Positions 35,101 to 46,290 of a DNA stretch of 64,000 nucleotides are shown here, in pieces; position 1 is the stretch's first letter, and each line of letters starts with the position of its first letter. Source of the stretch: Streptomyces antioxidans (lineage in GTDB: Bacteria > Actinomycetota > Actinomycetes > Streptomycetales > Streptomycetaceae); assembly GCF_000968685.2 (NCBI RefSeq), contig NZ_LAKD02000050.1, positions 1 to 64,000 of the forward strand. Reading direction: 5' to 3'. The position numbers were made by a program, and so were the translations under genes. The notes under the pieces are model-generated. The model did not search any database and was not told where the DNA came from. It saw only the letters and a program-made list of their open reading frames with translations.

Positions 35101-35279
35101 CCTCCTACACCGGCGAGCTGTCCACCGACGACGGCGCGAACTGGCAAACGGTGGCCACCGTAACGGCCCCGGGCGCGACGGCCGCCCAGGACGCCGGGAT
35201 CTTCATGACCGCGACGAACGGCGGTACGGGTGCGCGGGGGACGGTGGAGTTCAGCGCCTGGCAGACGGATACGCCGTAG
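32145..35279 (+). CDS. Secreted GH89 alpha-N-acetylglucosaminidase
   Basis: 1044 residues. A twin-arginine signal (SRRTLIGTAGALGAGATLGS, with AAADA at about 28) leads into a NAGLU-like N-terminal domain, the GH89 barrel and helical domain, and a C-terminal beta-sandwich module. Family stretches include WDRWEHLIDVAALHGCNELLV, LFKMDLLHEGGDPGDVPV with a conserved acidic residue, and PYAFGTIPNFGGRTTIGAK. It releases terminal alpha-GlcNAc from glycans or mucin-like chains outside the cell. The C-terminal 170 residues (LTVGTAMTVKVDAQAATGPWARAGI, DGTLDAYQRITG) resemble a carbohydrate-binding or DUF1349-like domain. GGGGGG precedes the ATG. Confidence 0.92.
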   Translation: MSDLSRRTLIGTAGALGAGATLGSRFPAAADAPHDARDTAVTAFDTAPARAALRRLLPAHADQFRLVALEKHGAEERFEVGGQTGRLTVYGTSPAVLLTGVHWYLKYTCHAQISWSGIQLNLPRQLPAPARRVTRSTALPHRFAFNDTHDGYTAPFADWDRWEHLIDVAALHGCNELLVTPGQEGVYHRLLQDFGYPDDEARAWLPAPSHQPWWLLQNMSGYGGPVSPALLAKRTALGRRIADRLRELGMRPVFPGYFGTVPDGFADRNPGARTVPQGDWNGLRRPDWLDPRTEVFREVAAAFYRHQGELLGEAGLFKMDLLHEGGDPGDVPVPEAARAVETSLQTARPGATWVILGWQENPRRDLLDAVDHDRMLIVDGLSDLDTVTDREEDWGGVPYAFGTIPNFGGRTTIGAKTHMWTERFTVWRDKPGSKLVGTAYMPEAVERDPAALELFSELAWRDEAVDRAEWFRSYADVRYGGRDTGAREAFAALRDTAYEISSKDGRPHDSVFAARPSLTARSGTNYATHTPAFDPAGFDVAFAALLGVRARLRDSDAYRHDLTDIARQALANRSWQLIPQLQDAYDRKDRAAFRTLSRLWLKLMRLSDDMTGAHRRFLLGPWLEDAKRMASGEEESARLERAARTLITTWADRATADGGKLANYANRDWSGLIADFHLPQWQSYLDELEDALAEDRAPRSFDWFAVEEPWTRERKSYPVRPTADAHRTARRVYEALAKAPYQGTLTVTAEPATLPPGGSASLTAALRNVNGLRATGRIGFDLTVTGLDPSPDGPTRLRRVPAGGTGKVRWRATAPDEPLEHPLKPLPYELGVTYGPRGEKRVRAVRTGTLWIAGPLAEGVRTVTNNGAAFGQLGERFAIDGAGQDLWKGTAEFGSVYRDGVLTVGTAMTVKVDAQAATGPWARAGIIVRDDLATAGSPGFVNLSVTPANGVVLSYDSGGDGTLDAYQRITGVKAPVLLRLTRTAATSYTGELSTDDGANWQTVATVTAPGATAAQDAGIFMTATNGGTGARGTVEFSAWQTDTP

Positions 35280-35968
35280 CGGGTTGGCGTCTGGGGGGCG
35301 GGGCGGGCGCCTGCGGCGGGCTGTTCCCCTCCCCGCCCCTTCCCTCAACTGGGGCTCCGCCCCAGCCCCCGCGCGGGCGTCCGCCGCGAAGGTCGCCGTG
35401 CTGATCCCGGTCGCGGAAGACCCCAGCCCCCGCGCGGGCGCGGGCGTCCGCCGCACCAGCGCGCAGCCATGAACAGCCCTCCGCTGCGGGTGCTCACGGC
35501 GCCAACAGCCGCCTCGCCGCCCCGGGGCCCCACCGCCCGACAGGGGGCAGGGGGCTTCGCCCCCAGGCCCCGGGGTCTGGGGGGGGCGAAGCCCCAATTT
35601 CGCGAAGGGCAGCGGAACAACCGCCACAGGCGCCACGTCCCGCGCGAGACAAGGCTCCACCGCACGGCAGAGGCCCAGCAGGGGCGCTTCGCGCCTGGGC
35701 GCCCGGGGGCTGGGGCGGAGCCCCAGTTTCGGGAAGGGGCGGGGGGAACAGCCCGCCGCAGGCGCCACGTCCCGCGCAAGGCGAGGCTCCGCCAGGAGAC
35801 GGGGCTCCACCCCGAGACCCCAGGCGCTAGGCCAGCGCCCCACCGCGCGGCGAAGCCGCACATCGATGCCGTGAGAAGGGGCGGGAAGGCGAACAGCCCG
35901 CCACAGGCGTCAAAGGCCCGCCGGGTAGCCGTAGGTGACCAACTCGCCCCGCCGCTCGTTCACGAACC
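35280..35968. repeat. 689-bp intergenic block of GC-rich dispersed repeats (four copies)
   Basis: Contains four copies or fragments of the window's repeat family: an inverted copy about 35307-35370 (GCCTGCGGCGGGCTGTTCCC, then CTCCCCGCCCCTTCCCTCAA and CTGGGGCTCCGCCCCAG); a degenerate copy 35560-35642; a good copy about 35700-35775 (CTGGGGCGGAGCCCCAG, GGGAAGGGGCGGGG, GAACAGCCCGCCGCAGGCGC); and a fragment 35873-35905. GGGGCGGAGCCCC forms a short hairpin in each. No gene is supported here. Confidence 0.8.
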
Positions 35969-37930
35969 GTGGACCAGCACCAGGCGACACTCGCCACCGA
36001 CGACGAACCCACCGGCCTGATCGACGTCGAGCAGGCCGAGGCCGCCCTCGTCGAGCACTACCCGCGGCTGGTGCGGCTCGCGTATCTCATCCTGCCGCCG
36101 GGCCTCGGGCGCACCCGCCGCGTGCTCGCGGCACACGCCCTCGCCCAGCGCGCCCTGCCCCGCAACCGGGGCTACGGCACGGGCCAGGACCCGCACCCCG
36201 ACGTCGAACTGCCCTGGCAGCGCGGGACGAAGAACCCGGGAGCCGACAGCACGGGCTACGCCTATGTGCGGCTGCGGGTGCTGCGCCTGGCGCTCCGCGC
36301 CGCCCGGCAGCGGCCCTGGTGGCGGCGGCCCCCGGCGCTCCCGCAGGTGTTCGGGCTGCGGCTGTTCCCGCGCTCCGGCGGCGCCGATGAACTCGCCCTG
36401 GAGAAGGCGCTGTCGGAGCTGTCGGGACCCGGCCGCGCCGCATACGTCCTGCTGGAGCTGGAGCAGCTGGACGAGCACGAGACCCGCGCCCTGCTGCGCG
36501 CCGCGGGGGTCGCCGACGCGCGGGACGCGGTGGACGAGGCGGAGTCGGTGCCGGATCCGGCGGGCAGCCGGGACGCATCGCTGCTGGAGTCCGCCGAGTT
36601 CGACCCCTGTTCGCTCCAGGCCCGGCCCACCGATCTGATGCGCCGCCGTCAGCATCTGCGGGCGGCGGTGGTGGCCGCGGTGGCGCTGGTGGTGTGCGGA
36701 ACGCTGCTGGGGATGCCGGGGCGGGGCTGGGAGCCGAAGGGCGCCGCCGCGCCCTCGTACGCCCGCAATCCGGCCTCCGAACGGGCCCTGGACCCACACA
36801 GGTTGACCCGCGCCGCGCCCGACGCCTGGCGCACCGCGTCCCGCGCCGACTTCTCCTCCTGGCCCGCGCGCGGCGACCGGGCCCGGGACACCGCGCTGCT
36901 GCGCCGCGCGCTGGCCGTCTGGGCGCGGCCGGGCGGTTCGGTGCGGGTGTCGGCCACCATGGGCACGCAGTCCGGGCCGCCGTCGGGACCGCCGCAGCTG
37001 CTGTTCGCGGGCGAGGTGGACCGGGCCACGGTGGTGCTGCTGTACGACGGGCTGCGGGTGGCGCGGTACGCGGAGGCGGACGAGGGCGGCGAGGAGGGCG
37101 GGGGCGGCGCGGTCGCGCTGGACTTCGCCCGGCTGGACGCCGCGGACGCGGGCACCTCGACCGCGCTGGTCCTCAGCCGCACCGACGGCAACGTCCGCTA
37201 TCTGACCGCCCCTTGGGTACGCCACGCCTGGGTGCGGGATCTGCTGCACCCGGCCGGGGCGCCGCGTCTGCTGCGCCGCACCGGGGACGGGGTTACCGAT
37301 CCGGTGCGCACCGTTCCGCGGCTGCGCCCCTGCCGTGGCTGGCCCGCGCTCCAGTTCGGCTCGCGGCTCGTGGCCGACCTCGGCGAACTGGCCCCGGCCC
37401 GGCTCACCTACGGTGCCCCCGGCGCCGGGGTGCGCGATGTGGCGGGGCGGGCGGCCCGGGCGAGCTGGGCCAGGACCGGCTGCCGTCTGGCGATGTTGCG
37501 GGCGCGCGGGGTGCGCTCGGTCAACGCCTGGCGGTTCGCCGCCCAGGCCCTGCCGGAGGCGGGCGGCCACGCGGCCTGGCTGTGCACCCGCGCCGACACC
37601 TGGCGGGGCACGGGCAGCAAGGTCCTGGCCCAGTTCCAGCCGTGGGACACCCGCCGGGGCAGGACGGGCGCGGTCGCGGCCGACGCCGACAACTCCCCCG
37701 CCTGCGGTCCGCGCGAGCCGCGGGTGCTGGCGGGGGTGCTGTGGAAGGCGCGGTCCGGCCACTGGTATCTGTTGGCCGCGGGAAGCCGTCAGGTGACCGG
37801 GATCGTCGCCACGGGTGGCGTCCGGGGCCGCACCTATGGCCGCGGGCTGACCCTCCCGGCCAAGCCGGGCGCCCGCGCCGACCTCAAGGCCCACCTGGCG
37901 AACGGCACCCGACTGGGCCCCCTGGGCTAG
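35969..37930 (+). CDS. Sigma-factor-like head fused to membrane helix and extracytoplasmic domain
   Basis: 653 residues. The N-terminal 210 resemble a degenerate ECF sigma factor: VEQAEAALVEHYPRLVRLAYLILPPGLGRTRRVLAAHALAQRAL (region 2-like) and ALEKALSELSGPGRAAYVLLELEQLDEHETRALLRAAGVAD (region 4-like). One transmembrane helix (about 232-250, VVAAVALVVCGTLLGM) follows, then 400 residues outside, rich in Arg/Ala with four to six cysteines. Promoter-recognition residues look eroded, so it may be a membrane sensor rather than an active sigma factor. GTG start with little ribosome-site support. Function unknown. Confidence 0.62.
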   Translation: MDQHQATLATDDEPTGLIDVEQAEAALVEHYPRLVRLAYLILPPGLGRTRRVLAAHALAQRALPRNRGYGTGQDPHPDVELPWQRGTKNPGADSTGYAYVRLRVLRLALRAARQRPWWRRPPALPQVFGLRLFPRSGGADELALEKALSELSGPGRAAYVLLELEQLDEHETRALLRAAGVADARDAVDEAESVPDPAGSRDASLLESAEFDPCSLQARPTDLMRRRQHLRAAVVAAVALVVCGTLLGMPGRGWEPKGAAAPSYARNPASERALDPHRLTRAAPDAWRTASRADFSSWPARGDRARDTALLRRALAVWARPGGSVRVSATMGTQSGPPSGPPQLLFAGEVDRATVVLLYDGLRVARYAEADEGGEEGGGGAVALDFARLDAADAGTSTALVLSRTDGNVRYLTAPWVRHAWVRDLLHPAGAPRLLRRTGDGVTDPVRTVPRLRPCRGWPALQFGSRLVADLGELAPARLTYGAPGAGVRDVAGRAARASWARTGCRLAMLRARGVRSVNAWRFAAQALPEAGGHAAWLCTRADTWRGTGSKVLAQFQPWDTRRGRTGAVAADADNSPACGPREPRVLAGVLWKARSGHWYLLAAGSRQVTGIVATGGVRGRTYGRGLTLPAKPGARADLKAHLANGTRLGPLG

Positions 37931-38372
37931 GGGGTTCGCGGGATCTTCCCCACCCCGCCCCTTCCCGATACCAGGGGCTCCGCCCCTGGACCCCGGGGTC
38001 CGCGGTGGGACCTGGCGGTTGGGGCCGCGAGGTCGGCGGGGCGCCCCCTTCCCGCGGTATCGACGTGCGGCTCCGCCGCGTAGCAAGGGGCTCCGCCCCT
38101 ACGCCCCGGGGTCTGGGGCGGACCCCAGTTGAGGGGAAGGGGCGGGGAACAGCGCGCCGCGCCCTTCCGCACTCCCCGAAAGTGCCCCGACCTGCCGTCG
38201 ATCACCCGCAGCGCCGTCGTGGCTGATCGCGCCTACGCGGCGGAGCCGCATATCGACACAGCCCCGCGCCCCTGCGGGGCGCAGCCCCCACCTCTTCGCC
38301 CTTGGGCCCGGGGTCTGGGGCGGAGCCCCAGGTGAGGGAAGGGGCGGGGAGGGGAACAGCGCGCCGCAGGCG
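37931..38372. repeat. Three dispersed-repeat copies between convergent genes
   Basis: The 442-bp gap holds copies at about 37945-37990 (minus orientation, CCAGGGGCTCCGCCCCTGG), 38085-38165 (plus) and 38310-38380 (plus, touching the pullulanase stop codon). It probably also serves as the terminator for both flanking genes. No coding frame is convincing. Confidence 0.8.
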
Positions 38373-41081
<2,709 letters not shown>

Positions 41082-41204
41082 GGGGCTGGTGGCTCCTTGA
41101 GGTGTGGTGTGGAGGTGGGCTCCGCGCCCACGCCCCGGGCCGGGGCGGAGCCCCTGGGCCTGATCGGTGCGAGCCCCTGGCCTGATCGGTGCGGGCGGCG
41201 CGGC

Positions 41205-42599
41205 CTAACCGCAGTTACGGGCCCCGGTGTGCAGGGCCACCGCCGTATTCGCGCCGAGCGTGGCCGTGAACTGCCCCGAGGAGTCGACCGTGACGGGCTT
41301 GCCGCTCTGGACGTCGCAGTAGCCGCCCGCCGGGAGCGAGGTCTGGAAGGTCCGGGTCAGGGGGCCGCTCTCGTGGTTGATGGCCACGTACGCCTTGTCG
41401 CCGCGCCCGAACGCGACGGCGTCGTTGCCGTTGTCCCACCAGTTGGTCACCGAGGCGCCCCGGGCCGTGTTGCGGAGGGCGACCATGCCGCTGATCTCGG
41501 GCCACTTGTGCTGGCACTTCCAGCCGTCCTGGTAGCAGGCGTTCACCGCGCCCCCGTTGGGCGGGCCCGCGTCGCCGTCGCTGAACTCGTAGCCGGAGTG
41601 GACGTCCGGGGAGCCGTAGGGCCAGGCCAGCATGAAGACATTGGCCAGGGTGTAGTCGGCGCCGTCCTTGTAGGTGAGGGTGGAGCCGTTGCGCTCGGTG
41701 TCCCAGTTGTCGACGAAGACACCGGACTGACCGCTCGCCATGTAGCCCCAGCCCTCGCCGAAGTTCTTCAGGGACGCCAGGCTCTCGCTCTGGAACACCC
41801 GCTTGAGGTCACGGCCGTAGCGGAACTCCTGCACATCGCCGTTGCGCAGATACTCCGTCGGGGAGACCGCCTCGCCCTCGCCGTAGATGACCTCCTGCTT
41901 CCAGTAGACGCCGGGGTCGCTCAACTGGCTCTTGATGGCGGCCAGATCGTCCGCCGGGATGTGCTTGGCGCCGTCCACGCGGAAGCCGTCCACGCCGAGC
42001 GAGAGCAGGTCGTTGAGGTACTGCGCGAGCCGGGTGCGGACGTAACTCTCGCCGGTGTCCAGGTCGGCGAGGCCCACCAGCTCGCAGTGCTGGACGTTCC
42101 AGCGGTCCTGGTAGTCGCTGATCTGCGCGGTGCAGTCGTCCATGTCCTGGGGCTGGTAGATCCCGGGGTAGTCGTACTTGGTGTACGAGGAACCGCCGGT
42201 GCCGGTGCCGGACCCGGCGGACATGTGGTTGATGACGGCGTCGGCCACCACCTTGACCCCCGCGGCGTGACAGGTGTCGACCATGTTCTCGAAGGCGGTA
42301 CGGTCGCCGAGCCGCCCGGCGATCTTGTAGCTGACGGGCTGGTAGGAGGTCCACCACTGGCCGCCCTGGATGTGCTCGGTGGCCGGGGACACCTCGACAT
42401 AGCCGTATCCGGCGGGGCCGAGGGTGCCGGTGCACTCCTTGGCGACGGAGTCGTACTTCCACTCGAAGAGTTCGGCGGTGACGTCCTTGGTGCCGGGCGG
42501 TGTCGCCCGCGCGGTCTGGGGCAGGGCGACGAGCGTCACCGCGCTCGCCGCGAGGGCGAGGGCGAGCGCGGTGGCGAGGGGGATGCGGCTGCTGGCCAT
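41205..42599 (-). CDS. Secreted alpha-amylase (GH13, Streptomyces type)
   Basis: 464 residues. A Sec signal peptide (about 1-32, [23 protein letters not shown]) precedes a GH13 barrel. Catalytic residues are Asp209 ([12 protein letters not shown]), Glu241 (VIYGEGEA) and Asp300 (FVDNWDTER). Disulfide-forming cysteines include [11 protein letters not shown] and ACYQDGWKC. It has no separate starch-binding domain. It cleaves starch to maltodextrins outside the cell, which MalEFG then import. GGAGGA precedes the ATG. Upstream is a region rich in TTGCAAG sites, so MalR-type control with induction by maltose is expected. Confidence 0.95.
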   Translation of the reverse strand: MASSRIPLATALALALAASAVTLVALPQTARATPPGTKDVTAELFEWKYDSVAKECTGTLGPAGYGYVEVSPATEHIQGGQWWTSYQPVSYKIAGRLGDRTAFENMVDTCHAAGVKVVADAVINHMSAGSGTGTGGSSYTKYDYPGIYQPQDMDDCTAQISDYQDRWNVQHCELVGLADLDTGESYVRTRLAQYLNDLLSLGVDGFRVDGAKHIPADDLAAIKSQLSDPGVYWKQEVIYGEGEAVSPTEYLRNGDVQEFRYGRDLKRVFQSESLASLKNFGEGWGYMASGQSGVFVDNWDTERNGSTLTYKDGADYTLANVFMLAWPYGSPDVHSGYEFSDGDAGPPNGGAVNACYQDGWKCQHKWPEISGMVALRNTARGASVTNWWDNGNDAVAFGRGDKAYVAINHESGPLTRTFQTSLPAGGYCDVQSGKPVTVDSSGQFTATLGANTAVALHTGARNCG

Positions 42600-42684
42600 C
42601 GTTCCTCCGTGGGGGGGGGAGTTCGGGGGTGCCGATCGAGCCTCGTACGGCAACGCGCCATGCCCGTAAGGCCAGTTGAAGGTT

Positions 42685-42695
42685 CTTGCTGCAAG
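42685..42695. promoter_or_regulatory. Palindromic MalR-like operator CTTGCTGCAAG
   Basis: An 11-bp palindrome, 86 bp before the amylase start codon. The half-site CTTGCAG matches the half-sites described for malE control in Streptomyces coelicolor and lividans. It lies about 20 bp downstream of the proposed transcription start, a good place for repression. Confidence 0.65.
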
Positions 42696-42720
42696 ACGTC
42701 AGTGGTGGGGTGGTGACGGG

Positions 42721-42749
42721 ACCGTACTCGCGCGTTTTTGTTGTTGCAA
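42721..42749 (-). promoter_or_regulatory. Candidate amylase promoter
   Basis: On the minus strand TTGCAA (42749-42744), 17 bp of spacer and TACGGT (42726-42721) give a plausible sigma-70-like promoter for the amylase-pullulanase operon. The -35 element overlaps a TTGCAAG operator half-site. Confidence 0.5.
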
Positions 42750-42783
42750 GACCTTTCGCAAGCAATTGCGGCGGTGTTACGTT
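42745..42783. promoter_or_regulatory. Mal-type promoter/operator module upstream of amylase
   Basis: 39 bp, 32 of which are identical to 53791-53829 before the glucosidase, including CGCAAGC, ATTGC and TGTTACGTT. Here it reads rightward, away from the amylase, and no plus-strand gene follows at once. It may function simply as an operator, or as a divergent promoter for an antisense transcript. The remainder of the 42600-42910 gap holds only the palindrome and proposed promoter. Confidence 0.6.
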
Positions 42784-42910
42784 CAACCGCGTTCTCCGGT
42801 CCGGCCGGCCGGGGGTCCGCATCAAGGGCCCCACGCGCCCGGCCGGTCGGATCGGTTTGGTGTGGTGTGGTGTGGTTCGCTTCGGTTTGGTGTGGGGGAC
42901 GAGGTGTCCG

Positions 42911-43243
42911 TCAGTCCCGGTCCGGGACGGCCATTTCCCCGAGGAGGGACCAGTCCTCCTGCGGCACGTTCGCATTGACGATCCGCGGGGTCGCCGCGAG
43001 ATGCGGCGGCAGTGTCCGCTGGGCGGCCTGGAAGTGCGGCGAGTTGACGTGTGCCGCACCGGCCTCCTCATCGCGGAACGCCTCGACGAGGACGTATTCG
43101 GCCGGGTCCTCGACGCTGCGGGACCAGTCGAACCACAGGCACCCGGGCTCGGCGCGGGTGGCCCGCGTGAAGTCGCCCACGATCTCGGGCCAGCGGTCCG
43201 CCTGCTCGGGCAGCACCCGGAACTTCGCGGTGATGAAGATCAT
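42911..43243 (-). CDS. Antibiotic biosynthesis monooxygenase (ABM) domain protein
   Basis: 110 residues. A single ferredoxin-like ABM domain: MIFITAKFRVLPEQADRWPEIVGDFTRATRAEPGCLWFDWSRSVEDPAEYVLVEAFRDEEAGAAHVNSPHF. This is the YgiN-like small quinol monooxygenase or stress protein type, which probably acts as a dimer on a small quinone or heme-type substrate. The ATG at 43243 is preferred. The gene stands alone between the starch operon and the accessory island. Expression signals are not clear. Confidence 0.88.
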   Translation of the reverse strand: MIFITAKFRVLPEQADRWPEIVGDFTRATRAEPGCLWFDWSRSVEDPAEYVLVEAFRDEEAGAAHVNSPHFQAAQRTLPPHLAATPRIVNANVPQEDWSLLGEMAVPDRD

Positions 43244-43934
43244 CGATAAGCCTTTCGTCGGTGGTGGCCAACCGGGCCCCCGGTGGGTGACCGGTCGGAC
43301 TCCATGATCGGCGATGACGCCTCGGCCGGGGCACGCTAGGCGGTACGCCCCGCGCGGACGAACGGGGTCGGCTGGCGCCGAGACATCGGCGGGCTCCCGG
43401 GAAGCCACGCGGCGGAGCGGCATGGCGGTGCTTCCCCCTCCCCGCCCCTTCCCGATACCAGGGACTCCGCCCCTGGACCCCAGAAGCTGGAAGGCAGAGC
43501 CTTACCACACAGCCGAGCCATCCCCACCCGACAACCAGGGACTCCGCCCCCACCACACAAGGCGCCCCCGGACCGCCGGGCCTGGGGCGGAGCCCCAGTT
43601 GTGGGAAGGGGCGGGGAGGCGAACAGCCCGCCACAGGCGCCACCATCCGCCACGCCGATGTTGACCTGACCTACGCGGAATGCGGGGTGAGTCGGCGGCT
43701 GGAACTCCTCTCCTTGCCCGACTTCTTGCAGTCGTGGGTGCGTCCGGTGGCGTGGGAGAACCGGGCGATTCGACGCCATGCTGAGCGTCTTCAGGTCACG
43801 GTCCGCTACCGACCGGTACCAGATACCACGCCTACCGCCCGATGGGGAATCGGCGGGAACTTCTCGCATCGGATGCCCGCACCCGTCCCAGGCTGTCTCG
43901 CGGTGGCTCCGGGCCATGTTCGATCCGTCTCGGA
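43244..43934. other. Intergenic/degenerate region with two dispersed repeats
   Basis: Carries an inverted repeat copy about 43430-43485 (CTCCCCGCCCCTTCCCGATA, then CAGGGACTCCGCCCCTGG) and a plus copy about 43575-43645 (CTGGGGCGGAGCCCCAG, GGGAAGGGGCGGGG, GAACAGCCCGCCACAGGCGC). After 43650 the base composition changes to a less GC-rich, mosaic sequence. On the minus strand a C-terminus-like stretch with HDCKKSGKE is readable, possibly a fragment of an element gene. No intact gene is supported. Confidence 0.55.
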
Positions 43935-44060
43935 TCACGGCGCCACGGCTCGGCAGTAGATGTCGCCGTTGCCGTTGCAGGTCCCGCACGTCTTTCCCGT
44001 CTTGGGGTCGGCGCCGATCCCTCCGCAATCGGGGCAACCACCCTCGGAACACGGCGAGCG
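43935..44060 (-). pseudogene. C-terminal fragment with DnaJ-like zinc ribbon
   Basis: The minus-strand frame ends in CPDCGGIGADPKTGKTCGTC, then NGNGDIYC, a double CxxCxG zinc ribbon like those of small proteins in Streptomyces mobile elements, with a stop at 43935. Going upstream, no ATG, GTG or TTG occurs in frame before the sequence becomes the antisense of the GNAT gene. It is therefore best explained as the tail of a gene whose front was lost. It marks the left side of the accessory island. Confidence 0.45.
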
Positions 44061-44114
44061 AGGGTCCGGCCGGACTACGCTGGTGCCTGCCCGTCCAGTC
44101 GAAGGGACTCCGCG

Positions 44115-44657
44115 ATGTTCGTGATCCGCCGAGCGACAGCGACCGACCGGGAAGCGGTCAAGAAGCTGACGCAAGCACGCGCCCGGTGGATGGCTGAGCG
44201 CGGTGTGAGAGGCGCCCAGGGCTGGGAACGGTTCGCAGAGGAATCCGGCCGCCAGACAGCCGCCCCGGACACGCCCGTGTGGGTCGTCGTGACGGAAGCG
44301 GGCCGCGTGATCGGCCGGACGACGCTCGGCGAACAGACACCGTTGTGGGGATGGACCGAAGAAGAGCGGGCGCAGCCCGCGTACTTCCTCAACACGACCG
44401 TGACACACCCGGAGTTCGCCGGTCAGCAAGTGGGGTCCCTGCTCGCCTGGTGGGCAGTGGACCGGGCCGCCGCGACCGGACGGGAGTGGGTCCGCCGTGC
44501 GGTTGGTCCCGACCCCGGATTGCTGCGGTACTACTGCGATGTACAGGGCTGGCGGATCATCCACCAGACGGAGCGCTACGGGGAAGACGCGTACATGCTG
44601 GGACGTGAGGCTGAGCCGCTTCCGGATCTCACGCATCGTCTACTCCCCCACGCCTGA
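44115..44657 (+). CDS. GNAT acetyltransferase of the lasso-peptide-like locus
   Basis: 180 residues. GNAT fold with FVIRRATATDREAVKKLTQARARWMAERG at the front, VWVVVTEAGRVIGRTTLG, YFLNTTVTHPEFAGQQVGSLLAWWAVDRAAATG (acetyl-CoA loop region; the canonical R/Q-x-x-G-x-G/A is read as G-Q-Q-V-G-S) and VQGWRIIHQTERYGEDAYMLGR. Albusnodin-type lasso clusters contain an acetyltransferase that modifies the peptide, so this is the likely role. Its stop overlaps the convergent cyclase by 18 bp. The ATG at 44115 begins the family N-terminus. Confidence 0.8.
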   Translation: MFVIRRATATDREAVKKLTQARARWMAERGVRGAQGWERFAEESGRQTAAPDTPVWVVVTEAGRVIGRTTLGEQTPLWGWTEEERAQPAYFLNTTVTHPEFAGQQVGSLLAWWAVDRAAATGREWVRRAVGPDPGLLRYYCDVQGWRIIHQTERYGEDAYMLGREAEPLPDLTHRLLPHA

Positions 44658-46226
44658 CATCCCGCGCAATCCAATCTCGGTGGACGCAATGTGAAACAAC
44701 GTCCGATCCATCTCTCCGTGCGGGCCTTTCAGGAATTCAGAGTCCACTGTCTTCGCGAGTCCGCTTCCGTCCACGAATCCGGCGTCAATCAACACGCTTC
44801 CTTCCCGGACCATGGATTCCAGGAACGGGACGACGTAGCGGCGCATCGCGGCGTTCATCGCGTGGACGAAGTTTTCGGGAGTCGGCGCGTGAACAGCTTC
44901 CGGAGACAGGCCGAGGCGGACCAGACGGAGCCTGTTCAATGCCTTGTGCTCTCGCCACGGGCGCGGCAGCCATTCCGCGAATCGGATCAGCTCAGGGTCC
45001 GCGAGCGGCGATACGGGCCACAGTCCGTTGCGCATGAACTGGGGGGTGCGGCAAGCGAATGCGAGAAGCGTGCTGTCGTACAGCACCGCGGACGGTGCGA
45101 TGCCGTCGTTGATGTGGTCCACGACGGCCAACGTCCGCTGCCCGGTCCAGGGTCCGGGCGTCGGGACTTCTCCGGCAGGTGGACGTTCGTCATCGCGCAG
45201 AGAGGTGAGTTCGTCACCACCCGTGCCGCCGAACGACCACCACATGCCTGCCCTGGTCAGGGCACGCATCATGACTTCTTCGGCCTCGGTCCAGGGGTCG
45301 TCATACGGACTCACCGCCTGGCCGTTAGCCCGCCGTCCGGCAGGGTTGAGCGGCAGATGCGCCATCACGTCCGTACACACGTCCCGCGCGATCCCGAAGG
45401 CGCTGATCATCTCCTTGCGGCGGCGGATCTGCTGCTCGCGGGCTTCGCCATCGAGGAGCATGGCGGCGGCTGTGATGTCGGGGCGGTCGGGTTCGGTGAG
45501 GCCGGCTGCGACGTTCGCCGAGTCCATCCCGCCGGACAGCTCCACGGCCGAGTGGTCCGCGATGAAATGCCGTCGCGTGATCGCCTGTGCGAGTAACTGT
45601 TCGTAGGCGTCGAGGACATCCGCGCCCGGCCGCAGGGCACGCGGCTCGGTGTGCGGGGCACCCGGCGGGTAGGCAAGCGCGAGGCCATCGGCGGTCCACG
45701 ACGCGGTAGAGCGCTCCGTGAGCCGGTGGACCCCCTCCCAAAGGGTGTCGTGGGTGTACCGATGCTGGAGCCGCAGCACACGGGCAACCTCGCGGTCCAC
45801 CAGGGCACCGGCCCGACAGTGTCCGCGAAGGTCAGCCAGATCCCATGAGCCGTCCAACTTGCCGTTGTCGCTGGCGAGATAGAGCGGCGCCACGGCCCAC
45901 GCGCCCGCTCGGACCGTCGCAGTCCGGGGCGTCAGCTCGACGGCCGTCCAGTCCAACGCCCCGTGACAGGCGGCCCGTAGACGTGCGCGGTATGCGTCCG
46001 GGGCCAAACGGACCGGCGGCGGCCTGCCGGGAATCGCGTCGGTTCCACGCCCGCGTTCCGTTGAGATCACCGCTACGGCCGTGCCGTCGGTGATCATTTC
46101 GTGGCAGATGCCCGGATGCTCGTACGGCTCGATGCGGGATGCGCCGTGCCGCCACTCGTGGCCGGTCCATGTCCACTCGACCGAGCCGCTGTCCAAGCTG
46201 GCCCGCGTGATGCTGAACTTGAGCAA
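44640..46226 (-). CDS. Asparagine-synthase-like lasso peptide macrolactam cyclase (albusnodin/ikarugamycin type)
   Basis: 528 residues. An N-terminal amidotransferase-like half without a nucleophilic Cys2 is followed by an ATP-pyrophosphatase half with SGGMDS at 231-236 and SFGGTGGDELTS near 340. This is the lasso C-protein layout, activating an Asp/Glu side chain as an AMP ester for attack by the peptide N-terminus. The TTG at 46226 has GAGGGGG seven bases upstream; the GTG at 46250 lies in a hairpin and is not used. A TTA codon (Leu211, 45594-45596) makes it bldA-dependent. The precursor candidate is upstream on the same strand. Confidence 0.85.
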   Translation of the reverse strand: MLKFSITRASLDSGSVEWTWTGHEWRHGASRIEPYEHPGICHEMITDGTAVAVISTERGRGTDAIPGRPPPVRLAPDAYRARLRAACHGALDWTAVELTPRTATVRAGAWAVAPLYLASDNGKLDGSWDLADLRGHCRAGALVDREVARVLRLQHRYTHDTLWEGVHRLTERSTASWTADGLALAYPPGAPHTEPRALRPGADVLDAYEQLLAQAITRRHFIADHSAVELSGGMDSANVAAGLTEPDRPDITAAAMLLDGEAREQQIRRRKEMISAFGIARDVCTDVMAHLPLNPAGRRANGQAVSPYDDPWTEAEEVMMRALTRAGMWWSFGGTGGDELTSLRDDERPPAGEVPTPGPWTGQRTLAVVDHINDGIAPSAVLYDSTLLAFACRTPQFMRNGLWPVSPLADPELIRFAEWLPRPWREHKALNRLRLVRLGLSPEAVHAPTPENFVHAMNAAMRRYVVPFLESMVREGSVLIDAGFVDGSGLAKTVDSEFLKGPHGEMDRTLFHIASTEIGLRGMSGVGE

Positions 46227-46247
46227 GGGAGGTCCCCCTCGGAATGG

Positions 46248-46281
46248 CACGGCCCACCGCCTGCGAGGACGGTGGGCCGTG
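46248..46281 (-). terminator. 12-bp hairpin between precursor and cyclase genes
   Basis: CACGGCCCACCG (46248-46259) is exactly complementary to CGGTGGGCCGTG (46270-46281) with a 10-nt loop. It begins 10 bp after the precursor stop and ends 8 bp before the cyclase ribosome site. Such intergenic stem-loops commonly protect the precursor mRNA and lower cyclase expression in lasso operons. Confidence 0.75.
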
Positions 46282-46290
46282 GGAGTCGGA

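Noticed and set aside
43687-43959. Plus-strand 90-residue frame in the degenerate region
   Set aside because: No recognisable motif, no ribosome site, and it crosses the zinc-ribbon fragment on the other strand.
46227-46250. GTG at 46250 as the cyclase start
   Set aside because: It falls inside the intergenic hairpin, and the TTG at 46226 has a well-spaced GAGGGGG.
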